A stretch of DNA of 64,000 bases from Flavobacteriaceae bacterium (GCA_016649715.1 JAENXC010000010.1:1-64000); one strand, 5' to 3'; counted from the first letter of the stretch, positions 49,703 through 57,920 are shown. Made by a program: numbers and translations. The notes: generated by a model from the sequence alone, not told the origin.

Positions 49703-50307
49703 TCTTCCCCAATTTCGTTAATGATTTTTTCATAGGAAATAACATAGTCAATCTGTTTTTCCTCTGAAACGTGTTTGCGGGGAGTTTCAAGTATGATGAA
49801 GTCGAAAAGTTTTGAGATTATTTTTTTGAGGCGTAGCTCTGTTGATATGAATGCTTTATGAAGGTAATTTGCTAAAAAGGTCATTGCTATAGACAATACT
49901 ATAAGCAATGTGAAATAAACATATGCTGAAAAATCTGTCATTGGGACAAGTGTGTATATTAAAAAGAAGCATCCCACAAAAAGAAATGAGTTGCTTATAA
50001 ATTTAAAAGACTTTTTCAAATGAGTATCCAACTGTTCTCCAACAAACTTCAGAAGGAGTCCAGAGCATAGCGCCATCATAGGAAGGCTTAATGAAAACAT
50101 AAAAGAGGACATATAGGCAAAACCAAATACGCCCTCTTTATCATTAAAAAGGTAAAAAACATGTAAGAAGGGTGTCAAAACTGCCACCACAGCTAACATT
50201 GTAAGATATATGCTTACCTTAGATTTATTCTTCAGAATCAAGAATCCCGTTACAGTTTCTGTCTCCTGGAGGGCAGACTTTGATTTTGTCGATTTGTTGC
50301 TCATCAC
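49699..50307 (-). CDS. Four-helix membrane protein of unknown function
   Basis: 202 residues. Hydrophobic segments lie at about 32-53, 62-86, 104-122 and 127-147, with a charged C-terminal tail of ~50 residues (RLKKIISKLF...SYEKIINEIGEE). No family recognised. The frame's first Met codons lie inside the preceding small lipoprotein gene (83-nt overlap). Met37 (at 50199), just after that gene's stop, is an alternative start but would shorten the first helix. AT-rich, and probably accessory. Confidence 0.7.
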   Translation of the reverse strand: MMSNKSTKSKSALQETETVTGFLILKNKSKVSIYLTMLAVVAVLTPFLHVFYLFNDKEGVFGFAYMSSFMFSLSLPMMALCSGLLLKFVGEQLDTHLKKSFKFISNSFLFVGCFFLIYTLVPMTDFSAYVYFTLLIVLSIAMTFLANYLHKAFISTELRLKKIISKLFDFIILETPRKHVSEEKQIDYVISYEKIINEIGEE

Positions 50308-50380
50308 TAATTTGGTTTTCTGGAGTACAGCTAATAGCTACAGTGGCTAGCATTAAAAATGCAAAAAAATAATTTTTCAT
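50225..50380 (-). CDS. 51-residue lipoprotein with EF-hand-like loop
   Basis: Lipoprotein signal peptide MKNYFFAFLMLATVAISC (Cys18) followed by a short polar chain ending DRNCNGILDSEE, which matches the D-x-N-x-N-G-x-x-D-x-x-E calcium-binding loop. A full TTG-N19-TACTTTTG promoter lies upstream, with a ~84-nt leader. It overlaps the start of the following membrane-protein frame by 83 nt. Likely lipidated and exported; the role is unknown. Confidence 0.65.
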   Translation of the reverse strand: MKNYFFAFLMLATVAISCTPENQISDEQQIDKIKVCPPGDRNCNGILDSEE

Positions 50381-50470
50381 AATATAGGATTTAAAGGTTC
50401 AATGGTAAAAATAAACCTTTATAATACCTATACCAAGGTGTAACTCAATAACTTATTAACTCATTTTTAA

Positions 50471-50500
50471 CAAAAGTAAGAATAATCACCATATGTGCAA
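50471..50500 (-). promoter_or_regulatory. Promoter (TTG-N19-TACTTTTG) of the small lipoprotein cluster
   Basis: On the minus strand, TTG (50500-50498), 19 nt, TACTTTTG (50478-50471): full consensus. Confidence 0.8.
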
Positions 50501-50523
50501 CTTTTTTTTAAATATGAAGAATA

Positions 50524-50551
50524 AAAAAACCCTCCAGAATTGAAGGGTTTT
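50524..50551 (-). terminator. Terminator of the tRNA-Met gene
   Basis: 10-bp stem (AAAACCCTTC / GGAGGGTTTT) with a 6-nt loop, then T residues on the minus strand. Confidence 0.85.
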
Positions 50552-50555
50552 ATTG

Positions 50556-50629
50556 TAGCGAGAGCGGGGCACGATCCCGCGACCTCCGGGTTATGAATCC
50601 GACGCTCTAACCAGCTGAGCTACCTCGCC
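50556..50629 (-). tRNA. tRNA-Met (anticodon CAU)
   Basis: Cloverleaf: acceptor GGCGAGG with TCTCGCT (G-U at both ends), D-stem GCTC/GAGC, anticodon loop TTCATAA, T-stem GCGGG/CCCGC, discriminator A, no encoded CCA. It lacks the initiator marks (three G-C pairs in the anticodon stem), so it is an elongator Met tRNA, or less likely an Ile tRNA whose CAU is modified. The T-loop reads ATCGTGC rather than TTCRANN. Confidence 0.93.
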
Positions 50630-50676
50630 ATAATTTTCGAACCTACGCACACAGAAGCTTAATGCGTAAGCGGCTG

Positions 50677-50706
50677 CAAAGATAGAAACAAAATTAGCTG
50701 TCGCAA
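50677..50706 (-). promoter_or_regulatory. tRNA-Met promoter (TTG-N19-TATCTTTG)
   Basis: TTG (50706-50704), 19 nt, TATCTTTG (50684-50677): full consensus, about 47 nt before the mature tRNA end. Confidence 0.85.
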
Positions 50707-50784
50707 ATAATAGATTCTCTTTTTATTGAATTTATTTTGACTTTCAAGGGTGCTTTTTTAAATGAAATATTTTCAATCTTTCAT

Positions 50785-50814
50785 TTGAGGTTAAGATTAA
50801 TATCTATATATTGG
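50785..50814 (+). promoter_or_regulatory. Promoter of the START-like gene (TTG-N19-TATATTGG)
   Basis: TTG 50785-50787, 19 nt, then TATATTGG (one mismatch from TAnnTTTG), 20 nt before the ATG. Confidence 0.6.
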
Positions 50815-50834
50815 GCGTCAACTAACAGAAAGTT

Positions 50835-51221
50835 ATGGAAGACAAAACAAAATATGAAATGGAATTTCCCATACAGGTTTCCCCTTCATTATTATATCAA
50901 TATATATCCACGCCTTCGGGGCTTTCGGAATGGTATGCAGATAACGTAAATTCACGTGGTGAATATTACACTTTTATTTGGTCACAAAGCGAAGAACGAG
51001 CCAAACTATTGAGTAAAAAAAGCCCCGAACGCATAAAGTTCAGGTGGGATGAAGACGAAGATGAAGAGTTTTATTTCGAAATGCGGATCCAGGTGGACGA
51101 AATAACCAAGGACGTTTCGCTGATGATAACCGATTTTGCCGAGGAAGATGAAGTGGAAGAAGGAAAATTGCTCTGGGAGAATATGATTTCAAACTTAAAG
51201 CAAATTTTAGGCTCGTCCTAA
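50835..51221 (+). CDS. START-like domain protein
   Basis: 128 residues. SRPBCC/AHSA1-like fold: YEMEFPIQVSPSLLYQYISTPSGLSEWYADNV at the start, a very acidic middle (WDEDEDEEFYFEM), a strand VSLMITDFA, and a C-terminal helix LLWENMISNLKQIL that closes the cavity. The family is conserved in Bacteroidota and presumably binds a hydrophobic ligand; the ligand is unknown. Its terminator overlaps the promoter of the next gene. Confidence 0.88.
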   Translation: MEDKTKYEMEFPIQVSPSLLYQYISTPSGLSEWYADNVNSRGEYYTFIWSQSEERAKLLSKKSPERIKFRWDEDEDEEFYFEMRIQVDEITKDVSLMITDFAEEDEVEEGKLLWENMISNLKQILGSS

Positions 51222-51239
51222 AAACCCTATAAAATATAG

Positions 51240-51247
51240 TATCTTTG
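51240..51247 (+). promoter_or_regulatory. -7 box TATCTTTG for the class IV aminotransferase gene
   Basis: Exact TAnnTTTG directly in front of the terminator hairpin that follows, which places the predicted transcription start inside the hairpin. Confidence 0.55.
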
Positions 51248-51249
51248 AG

Positions 51250-51278
51250 CCGTCTTTTAAAAAAAGGACGGTTTTTTT
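51250..51278 (+). terminator. Hairpin terminator ending at the ATG of the next gene
   Basis: 9-bp stem (CCGTCTTTT / AAAGGACGG, one G-U pair), AAAA loop, seven T, then ATG. It should end the START-gene transcript. Confidence 0.8.
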
Positions 51279-52124
51279 ATGATAAACCTTAACGGAAAAT
51301 TATTGCCCAAAGAGAAAGCAAGTATTGCAATTGATAACCGAGGTTTGAATTATGGCGATGCCGTTTTTGAAACCCTGCGTTTTTGCGGCGGAAAAATATA
51401 TTTTTGGGAAGACCATTACTTTCGTTTAATGGCCTCCATGCGCATCCTCAGGATGGAAATTCCAATGAACTTTACGATGGAATTTATAGAGGAAGAAATT
51501 TTTAAAACTCTCAATTTCAAAGAAAACGAAGTTACTTCATTTCGTATAAAACTTTTGGTTTGGCGTAAAACCGGGGGAAAATATACTCCCAATACCAATG
51601 AAATTGAGTATGCAATTTCCTTTGAAAAACTGACAACGCCATTTTATATTTTAGAGGAAGCGCAGTGCGAAGTGGAATTATTCAAAGATCATTTTATCAG
51701 TTCTGGGCTGCTTTCCACCTTAAAAACCAATAACCGGCTCATCAATATTTTGGGAAGTATTTTTGCTAAAGAAAATGATTATCAAAACTGTTTGTTATTG
51801 AACGAAAACAAACAAGTGGTGGAAGCGCTAAACGGAAATATTTTTTTGGTCTCGGGAAGCGAAATAAAAACGCCACCCTTGTCCGACGGCTGTCTTAATG
51901 GAATTATGCGGAAACAACTGATTTCAATAATTAATCTAATGCCGGATTTCACCATTGAAGAAACTTCAATTTCTCCTTTTGAACTTCAAAAAGCGGATGA
52001 AATATTTATTACAAATGTAATTCAGGGAATTGTTCCGATAACAAAGTACCGTAAAAAGGAATACGGGAATCTAGTTGCCAAATCATTATTGCCAAAACTG
52101 AACTTAAAGGCGCGGATGGGCTAA
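51279..52124 (+). CDS. Class IV aminotransferase (branched-chain / ADC-lyase fold)
   Basis: 281 residues. Fold-type IV PLP enzyme: DNRGLNYGDAVFETLRFCGGKIYFWEDHYFRL at the start, LKTNNRLINILGSIFAKE with the likely PLP lysine (K151 or nearby), LLLNENKQVVEALNGNIFLV, PLSDGCLNGIMRKQL, and DEIFITNVIQGIVPI. The candidate activities (branched-chain transaminase, D-amino-acid transaminase, aminodeoxychorismate lyase) cannot be told apart here. The 3' end overlaps the convergent yqgE gene by 4 nt. Confidence 0.9.
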   Translation: MINLNGKLLPKEKASIAIDNRGLNYGDAVFETLRFCGGKIYFWEDHYFRLMASMRILRMEIPMNFTMEFIEEEIFKTLNFKENEVTSFRIKLLVWRKTGGKYTPNTNEIEYAISFEKLTTPFYILEEAQCEVELFKDHFISSGLLSTLKTNNRLINILGSIFAKENDYQNCLLLNENKQVVEALNGNIFLVSGSEIKTPPLSDGCLNGIMRKQLISIINLMPDFTIEETSISPFELQKADEIFITNVIQGIVPITKYRKKEYGNLVAKSLLPKLNLKARMG

Positions 52125-52681
52125 TTGGAACTTGGATTTTCCGGAGCGTTGGACCATAACATATAATCGCCACCAAACTCAATCATTTTTTCCTTCCAAA
52201 AATTGATGTTGGTTTTGCCAATAATGCTGTTGTTGTAGTTGTTGGGGACCACCACCCAACTGTTTACTTCCAGTTCCTGCTCCAATTGCTCACTTTCCCA
52301 GCCTGAGTAGCCAAGGAAAAAACGGATTTGGTCTTTTTTTAGCTTGTCTTCTTTCAGCAAATCCAGTATTGCGCTGAAATCGCCGCCCCAATAAATACCG
52401 TTGGAGATTTCTATGCTGTCTGGAATTATTTCTGGGATGCAATGAATAAAATACAGATTGTCCTGCTCTACAGGGCCACCATTATATACGGGAAGCTTTG
52501 AATTCACTTCGGGCACAAAGTCGCGAAGCCTGTATTCCAAAGGTTTGTTGAGGATAAAACCAACAGATCCACTGTCGTTGTATTCCGCCAAAAGCACTAC
52601 CGAACGATTAAAGGAAACATCGCCAATAATGGAAGGTTCAGCAACCAATAATAAGCCTTTGGCTGGTTTTAAAGTGGTCAT
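52121..52681 (-). CDS. YqgE/AlgH family protein
   Basis: 186 residues. Landmarks: KGLLLVAEPSIIGDVSFNRSVVLLAEYNDSGSVGFILNKPL, VYNGGPVEQDNLYFIH, and FFLGYSGWESEQLEQEL. The family is conserved across Gram-negative bacteria and its biochemical role is not known. A TAGCTTTA box (52700-52707) lies just upstream. Confidence 0.95.
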   Translation of the reverse strand: MTTLKPAKGLLLVAEPSIIGDVSFNRSVVLLAEYNDSGSVGFILNKPLEYRLRDFVPEVNSKLPVYNGGPVEQDNLYFIHCIPEIIPDSIEISNGIYWGGDFSAILDLLKEDKLKKDQIRFFLGYSGWESEQLEQELEVNSWVVVPNNYNNSIIGKTNINFWKEKMIEFGGDYMLWSNAPENPSSN

Positions 52682-52819
52682 ATAGTCTTTTTGGTAAACT
52701 AAAGCTAAGTAATAATTTTAGAATTACCAAAAATTTACACAATTCATATTATAATTGTCTTTAATACAATAAAATAGCAAAAACCTTATGCTTTATTAAT
52801 ATTTTAAGTATCAGCCAAT

Positions 52820-52858
52820 TAAAAAATCCTTCTTTCCAAATCAATGGGAAGAAGGATT
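52820..52858 (-). terminator. Terminator of the HU gene
   Basis: 12-bp stem (AATCCTTCTTCC with one bulged base opposite), then a T run on the minus strand. Confidence 0.85.
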
Positions 52859-52885
52859 CTTAAGATTGTAAAATAGTATTTACAA

Positions 52886-53158
52886 TTAGTTTACGCTGCT
52901 TTGTAAATCTGAACCAGCTTTGAACTTTACTACATTTTTAGCAGCAATTTTAATGGTTTTCCCTGTTTGTGGGTTTCTTCCTTCTCTTGCAGCTCTTTTA
53001 GAAACTGACCAAGATCCAAAACCTACTAAGGATACTCTGTTGCCTTTTTTAAGGGATTTTTGAACGTTGCCCAAGAAAGACTCTAAGGATTTCTTAGCAG
53101 CAGCTTTTGTAATTCCGGCATCAGCTGCCATTGCATCGATTAAATCTGATTTGTTCAT
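52886..53158 (-). CDS. HU-family nucleoid protein
   Basis: 90 residues. Dimerisation helices MNKSDLIDAMAADAGITKAAAKKSLESFL, then the DNA-binding arm with GFGSWSVSKRAAREGRNPQTGKTIKI, and the conserved KAGSDL end. It bends and packs DNA. Transcribed from a full-consensus promoter with a ~45-nt leader. Confidence 0.97.
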   Translation of the reverse strand: MNKSDLIDAMAADAGITKAAAKKSLESFLGNVQKSLKKGNRVSLVGFGSWSVSKRAAREGRNPQTGKTIKIAAKNVVKFKAGSDLQSSVN

Positions 53159-53205
53159 AATTTTTTTAAATTAAATTGTTGGTTAAACTTCGATTAATTG
53201 CCCTA

Positions 53206-53235
53206 CAAATTTAATAGGAATATCCGTTCAGGCAA
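53206..53235 (-). promoter_or_regulatory. HU promoter (TTG-N19-TAAATTTG)
   Basis: TTG (53235-53233), 19 nt, TAAATTTG (53213-53206): full consensus on the minus strand. Confidence 0.88.
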
Positions 53236-53339
53236 GTAACCACGGCATAAATCCCTGTATTTGTTGATAACTTGGGCGGTTTGTTAATAAACATGGTCTT
53301 TTTTGTGGGCTTTTTAATGAATTCAGCACTGACAAGGGT

Positions 53340-54290
53340 TTACGATAGTTTAGAATTTTCATCAAAGGTATATCCATTTAAGAGGGAAGAAATGTCCATT
53401 TTCCGTTTTCCCGGCAATTGGATTTCCACTATTAAAATATATCCGTCCGAACACGCCACTTTCAATTCTTTTTTTGAAGTTTGAATAGTTCCCGGTTCAA
53501 AATTGTGATTGATTTTTTCGAAACTTACGGCATAAATTTTTGCTTTTAGTTCTTCGTTATTATTATGAAGTACAGCCCAAGCAACTGGATAGGGGGAAAG
53601 TCCTCTTATAAAGGCGTCTATTTCTTTTCCGCGTTTGGCCCAATCAATCCGTGTGTTTTCGGGAGTAAGTTTCGGGGCTTCTTTTAAAACGCCACTTTCG
53701 GGCTGCGGTTTTGGGTTTGCACTGTCTTCTTCAATTAAAATTATTGTTTCCAAAACAAGCTCGCTGCCCTTTTCCATTAATTTATCGTGGAGGGTTTCCG
53801 CGGTTTCGTCTTTTTCAATAGCAATTTCTTTGTTTGCAATTATGGAACCGGTATCAATCTTTTCATCTATAAAAAAAGTGGTGACCCCCGTTTTTTCTTC
53901 GTTGTTGATGATTGCCCAATTTATGGGCGCCGCGCCCCTGTATTGCGGCAACAGCGATGCGTGTAGGTTGAAAGTTCCCAATTTGGGCATTTGCCAAACC
54001 GCTTTTGGAAGCATCCGGAAAGCCACAACCACTTGTAGGTTTGCATCTAAATCTTTTAGTTCCTTTAGAAAAGATGTGTCCTTTAAATTTGTGGGTTGAA
54101 GTACTTTTAGGTTTTGGGAAACGGCGTAGTCTTTTACGGCGGAAGCCATTAATTTTCTGCCACGTCCCGCAGGTCTGTCGGGTGCGGTGATTACGCCAAC
54201 AATGTTTTTACCCGCTTCCACCATTTTTTTTAAGACACCAACGGCAAAATCTGGAGTTCCCATAAATACTATTCTTAAATCTTTCGGCAT
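53340..54290 (-). CDS. fmt: Methionyl-tRNA formyltransferase
   Basis: 316 residues. Signatures: RIVFMGTPDFAVGVL at the start, VITAPDRPAGRGRKL, FNLHASLLPQYRGAAPINWAI (catalytic Asn and His), GVTTFFIDEKIDTGSI (catalytic Asp), and a C-terminal OB-fold. It formylates the initiator Met-tRNA. It starts 4 nt after recQ on the same strand. Confidence 0.97.
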   Translation of the reverse strand: MPKDLRIVFMGTPDFAVGVLKKMVEAGKNIVGVITAPDRPAGRGRKLMASAVKDYAVSQNLKVLQPTNLKDTSFLKELKDLDANLQVVVAFRMLPKAVWQMPKLGTFNLHASLLPQYRGAAPINWAIINNEEKTGVTTFFIDEKIDTGSIIANKEIAIEKDETAETLHDKLMEKGSELVLETIILIEEDSANPKPQPESGVLKEAPKLTPENTRIDWAKRGKEIDAFIRGLSPYPVAWAVLHNNNEELKAKIYAVSFEKINHNFEPGTIQTSKKELKVACSDGYILIVEIQLPGKRKMDISSLLNGYTFDENSKLS

Positions 54291-54294
54291 TTTT

Positions 54295-56193
54295 TCAGTT
54301 TAAATAATATTGGTTCCGTGGATTGATTTTTATCTTTTCGGCATCCATCAACAGTCGGATAACTTTTAAGGTATCTGTTTCGGCAAAAGTAAGTTTTTCT
54401 GAAATTTCACGCGAGTTTAAATTTCTTTCTTCAAGCAGCGCGAGTATTTGTGATGAAAGAATTTTTATTTCCTTGTTAGTTAAATTGGAACTTTGGGTTC
54501 TGCAAACCGAGCAGATTCCACATTTGCTGGCCGTTGTTTCACCAAAATAGGAAACCAATTGTACGCTTCTACAGGTTTTGGTGTTTTCAATATAATGCAA
54601 CACAGAATTTACCTGTGCGGTTTTTTTCCGATTCAAAGCTTCCACTTCGCGCGAAACTACGTTTATGGTTTTCTCGTCTTCGCGTGGCACGAGGAATGTG
54701 AGTGTGGCATCGGTTATCTGTAACACCAGTTCCACAACGTGGTCGCGTTCCATTTTTTTTAGGATTGAAACAATGGCTTCTATGGATTGTCCGGTTTTGG
54801 TGGCAATCAAATCTAAATTTATTGAAGTGGGTATTTCAAAAATTCCACCGTAAATCCTTAAAACTGTTTTCCCAATGATGGAAGTTGTTGCATCTTTTTC
54901 AAAGTAATTGAGAACTTTTTCCGAAGAAATCAAAAACTGAACGATGGATTTTCGTCCAAATTCCTGCGAAAGTTGAATAATCCCCAGACGGTCCAAACTG
55001 TTGAGTGCATTGTATGCCAGCAGCGTGTTGAGGTTATAGGTTTTGCAAAATTCGGAAAAACTAAAATTGTACTTTGTGAATTCGCCTTCGCCATAAGGGA
55101 TTTGAAAATAATTGTTAAGCGTGCGGTAAATCTTTTTTAAATCGGGGGTGGTGGGCAACGATTCCACGAATTGGTTTTTCACATTTATTTTGTCGTACTC
55201 ATTATATAGTAGCACCGCCACCGCATAGTCTCCATCGCGGCCTGCTCTGCCCGCTTCCTGAAAATAACTTTCCAAACTTTCGGGTATTTGCAGATGGATG
55301 ACGAAACGAACATTTGGGTGGTCAATGCCCATTCCAAAAGCATTGGTAGCAACCATTGTTGAAATGCCGCCACTACGCCAATTTTGAAGTTTTTGCGCTT
55401 TTTCTTTTGCTGAAATTCCGCCGTGATAAAAAGTGGCGGAAATTCCAAGGCTGTTCAATTGGTCGCTTATTTCAACCGAATTCTTTCTGCTTCTCACATA
55501 TACAATCGCGGAACCCTGGTTGTTTTTGAGCAACTGTTCGGTTTTGTAAAGCTTGTCGTCTTGCTTAAAGACTTGGTACGATAGATTTTCCCTAACAAAC
55601 GAATTTTTGAAAACCGCGGGAAGTTCCATTTTCAATTCGGAAATGGTGTCTTCTAAAACCTCCGTCGTTGCGGTGGCAGTGAGCGCAATTATGTGGACCA
55701 GCGGATGGATTTCACGAAGAATTGTAATGTTTTTGTAAGCTGGGCGAAAGTCATTTCCCCATTGCGAGATGCAATGTGCCTCGTCCACCGCTATCAAATT
55801 CACGTTCATCTGTTTTATGTAATTTTGGACGATTTCCTGTTGCAGTCTTTCGGGAGATAAATAGAGGAATTTGTAATTTCCGTAGAGCGCATTGTCCAGC
55901 AAGGTGTTCAGCTCGTCAAAAGAAATTCCGCCGGTGAGTTTCAATGCTTTTATGCCGCGTTCCTTCAGCGTATTTATTTGGTCGCCCATCAAAGCGACCA
56001 ATGGCGAAATCACTATGCAAATCCCTTCCATAGCCAAAGCTGGAGCTTGAAAACACAATGATTTTCCGCCGCCCGTTGGCAAAAGCGCTACTGTGTCCTT
56101 CCCGTTCAAAACGGACGCGATTATCTCTTCCTGCATCGGTTTGAAGGAAGTGTAGCCCCAATATTTGGTCAGGATGTCGCGAACGTTTTTCAA
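54295..56193 (-). CDS. recQ: ATP-dependent DNA helicase RecQ
   Basis: 632 residues. SF2 motifs: Walker A LLPTGGGKSLCFQ, DEAH as VDEAHCISQWGNDFRP, SAT-like LTATAT, and the motif VI QEAGRAGRDG. A zinc-binding RQC region (CRSVQLVSYFG...CGICSVC) and a helical C-terminal region follow. It unwinds recombination intermediates 3'-5'. Leads a two-gene unit with fmt. Confidence 0.96.
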   Translation of the reverse strand: MKNVRDILTKYWGYTSFKPMQEEIIASVLNGKDTVALLPTGGGKSLCFQAPALAMEGICIVISPLVALMGDQINTLKERGIKALKLTGGISFDELNTLLDNALYGNYKFLYLSPERLQQEIVQNYIKQMNVNLIAVDEAHCISQWGNDFRPAYKNITILREIHPLVHIIALTATATTEVLEDTISELKMELPAVFKNSFVRENLSYQVFKQDDKLYKTEQLLKNNQGSAIVYVRSRKNSVEISDQLNSLGISATFYHGGISAKEKAQKLQNWRSGGISTMVATNAFGMGIDHPNVRFVIHLQIPESLESYFQEAGRAGRDGDYAVAVLLYNEYDKINVKNQFVESLPTTPDLKKIYRTLNNYFQIPYGEGEFTKYNFSFSEFCKTYNLNTLLAYNALNSLDRLGIIQLSQEFGRKSIVQFLISSEKVLNYFEKDATTSIIGKTVLRIYGGIFEIPTSINLDLIATKTGQSIEAIVSILKKMERDHVVELVLQITDATLTFLVPREDEKTINVVSREVEALNRKKTAQVNSVLHYIENTKTCRSVQLVSYFGETTASKCGICSVCRTQSSNLTNKEIKILSSQILALLEERNLNSREISEKLTFAETDTLKVIRLLMDAEKIKINPRNQYYLN

Positions 56194-56247
56194 GTTGAAT
56201 AGGTAATTATGTTAATAGGTTTTTGAGTTATTCAGTAAATCAGTTAC

Positions 56248-56787
56248 TCAAAACCCAATATTTTTTAATATAAAATCCACACGTTCTTCAATGGTACCCA
56301 CGGGAACTTCGTGTGCTTTGTAGCCGTAATTTTCATAACCATTTTTTAGGAAATTGAAGATTTTTTCAGCCTGCCCAAAAGATTCGTAACGCTCGTTGTC
56401 CTGTTCGTAAATAGCTTCCCACGGCGGAAGTACGAAGATTTCATCATATCTATTATCGAGACAGGTTTTCGAAAAATTTTCGGGGTAGGGCGAGTTTACA
56501 AAATTCATGTAAGCGGTAACGTCGGGCATTCCACGGTCATAAAAAAGTATGGCTGAACCAGAATCTTTTCCTTCGTGGAATTGTTTCAGTCTTCCTTCCA
56601 GCAATTTTTCACTGAAAAGAATTGGGTTCTCCAAAAACAATTGCTCAATACCTTCTTTTTGGGCTTCAAGGATTACATTGCGCGAAATTTCGTGCATCAC
56701 GGCGTAACCTTCTTTTTCCAAATAATTTATCAGTGCTGTTTTTCCCGAGCCAGGGCCGCCCGTGATTACAATTCTTTTCGTTTTCAA
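56248..56787 (-). CDS. AAA_28-type ATPase/kinase
   Basis: 179 residues. Walker A GGPGSGKTALINYL at about 10-23, then EISRNVILEAQKEG, and a Walker B-like ILFYDRGMPDVTAYM. The pattern matches the small P-loop AAA_28 (NadR kinase-like) family. It may phosphorylate a small molecule; the substrate is unknown. Confidence 0.88.
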   Translation of the reverse strand: MKTKRIVITGGPGSGKTALINYLEKEGYAVMHEISRNVILEAQKEGIEQLFLENPILFSEKLLEGRLKQFHEGKDSGSAILFYDRGMPDVTAYMNFVNSPYPENFSKTCLDNRYDEIFVLPPWEAIYEQDNERYESFGQAEKIFNFLKNGYENYGYKAHEVPVGTIEERVDFILKNIGF

Positions 56788-56837
56788 ACAGTAAAATTTT
56801 ATACAAAGTAAGTAAATAAATATTTGTGGTGAAAGTG

Positions 56838-56845
56838 TATCTTTG
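56838..56845 (+). promoter_or_regulatory. -7 box TATCTTTG for the DUF493 gene
   Basis: Exact TAnnTTTG, 24 nt before the ATG; the upstream in-frame TTG at 56843 lies inside it, which rules out the longer start. Confidence 0.6.
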
Positions 56846-56869
56846 TTGCCTACGCAGCAATACTATTTA

Positions 56870-57160
56870 ATGGAGCAAGACAAAAACATCACAGAATTTT
56901 ACGAACGCCTAAAAAAACAACTGGAAGAAGATACTTCGTGGCCTTCGCCCTATCTTTTCAAATTTATTGTGCCCGCCAATCTTGAAAAAATAGCCGAAAT
57001 AGATGCCATTTTTGACAAAAGCGATGCCGAAATTAATACTCGCGATTCTGCAAAAGGAACCTATACAAGCGTTTCAATAAAAGTTACGATGCAATCACCG
57101 GACGCAGTGATAAAAAAATATCTCGAAGTTTCCAACGTTGAAGGTGTTATTTCACTATAA
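56870..57160 (+). CDS. DUF493 family protein
   Basis: 96 residues from MEQDKNITEFYERLKKQL. The domain shows WPSPYLFKFIVPANLEKIAEIDAIF, TYTSVSIKVTMQSPDAVIKKYLEVSNVEGVISL. It is a small ACT-like fold (YbeD family) of unknown function, probably a regulatory or binding protein. It is followed 73 nt later by the DUF4290 gene. Confidence 0.92.
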   Translation: MEQDKNITEFYERLKKQLEEDTSWPSPYLFKFIVPANLEKIAEIDAIFDKSDAEINTRDSAKGTYTSVSIKVTMQSPDAVIKKYLEVSNVEGVISL

Positions 57161-57233
57161 TTTTTAGTATTTTGCGCATGAAATGATTTTCAATCTTTCC
57201 GAATAAAATAATTCTTTCCTTAACAAAAACATT

Positions 57234-57902
57234 TTGATACAAGAAGTAGCCCAAATAGAATATAACACAGAGCGCCCAAAATTGATTATCCCGGAATATG
57301 GCCGCCACATTCAAAAAATGGTAGATCAAGCCATTGCCACAGAAGACAGGGACGAACGCAACAAAATTGCCAAAAGCATCATTGCGGTAATGGGAAACCT
57401 GAACCCGCACCTTCGAGATGTTCCGGACTTTCAGCCAATGCTTTGGGACCAGCTTTTTATAATTTCAGATTTTAAATTGGACGTGGACTCTCCTTTTCCA
57501 ATCCCTTCACGGGAAGAGCTTATGGAGCGGCCAGATCCGTTGAAATATCCACAAAACCACCCGAAATATCGTTTTTATGGCAACAATATAAAGCGAATGA
57601 TAGACGTGGCTACTGAATGGGAAGAAGGCGATAAAAAAGAAGGGCTTATTCTAACAATTGCGAACCACATGAAAAAATGTTTCCTCAACTGGAACAAAGA
57701 CACTGTGGAAGACGATGTTATATTCCAGCACCTTTTTGAGCTTTCCGATGGAAAAATCAATTTAAAAAACAGCGATGAGGATTTGAGTGATGCTTCCAAT
57801 TTATTGAAGAACAAAAAGCGCTACAGCACCAGCTCTGGCAAGAATAATTACAAGTCCAGCAGCAGCAGCAATAACAACAATCGCAACCGTAAACGCAATT
57901 AA
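57234..57902 (+). CDS. DUF4290 family protein
   Basis: 222 residues starting with TTG (LIQEVAQIEYNTERPKLIIPEYGRHIQ); no ATG lies before residue 29, and homologs include this N-terminus. The domain covers about residues 1-180 (LRDVPDFQPMLWDQLFIISDF, HPKYRFYGNNIKRMID, CFLNWNKDTV). The tail is low-complexity Ser/Asn/Lys/Arg. The family is specific to Bacteroidota, lies regularly beside murA, and has no known function. Confidence 0.92.
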   Translation: MIQEVAQIEYNTERPKLIIPEYGRHIQKMVDQAIATEDRDERNKIAKSIIAVMGNLNPHLRDVPDFQPMLWDQLFIISDFKLDVDSPFPIPSREELMERPDPLKYPQNHPKYRFYGNNIKRMIDVATEWEEGDKKEGLILTIANHMKKCFLNWNKDTVEDDVIFQHLFELSDGKINLKNSDEDLSDASNLLKNKKRYSTSSGKNNYKSSSSSNNNNRNRKRN

Positions 57903-57920
57903 AATTTCAACCGTTATTTT

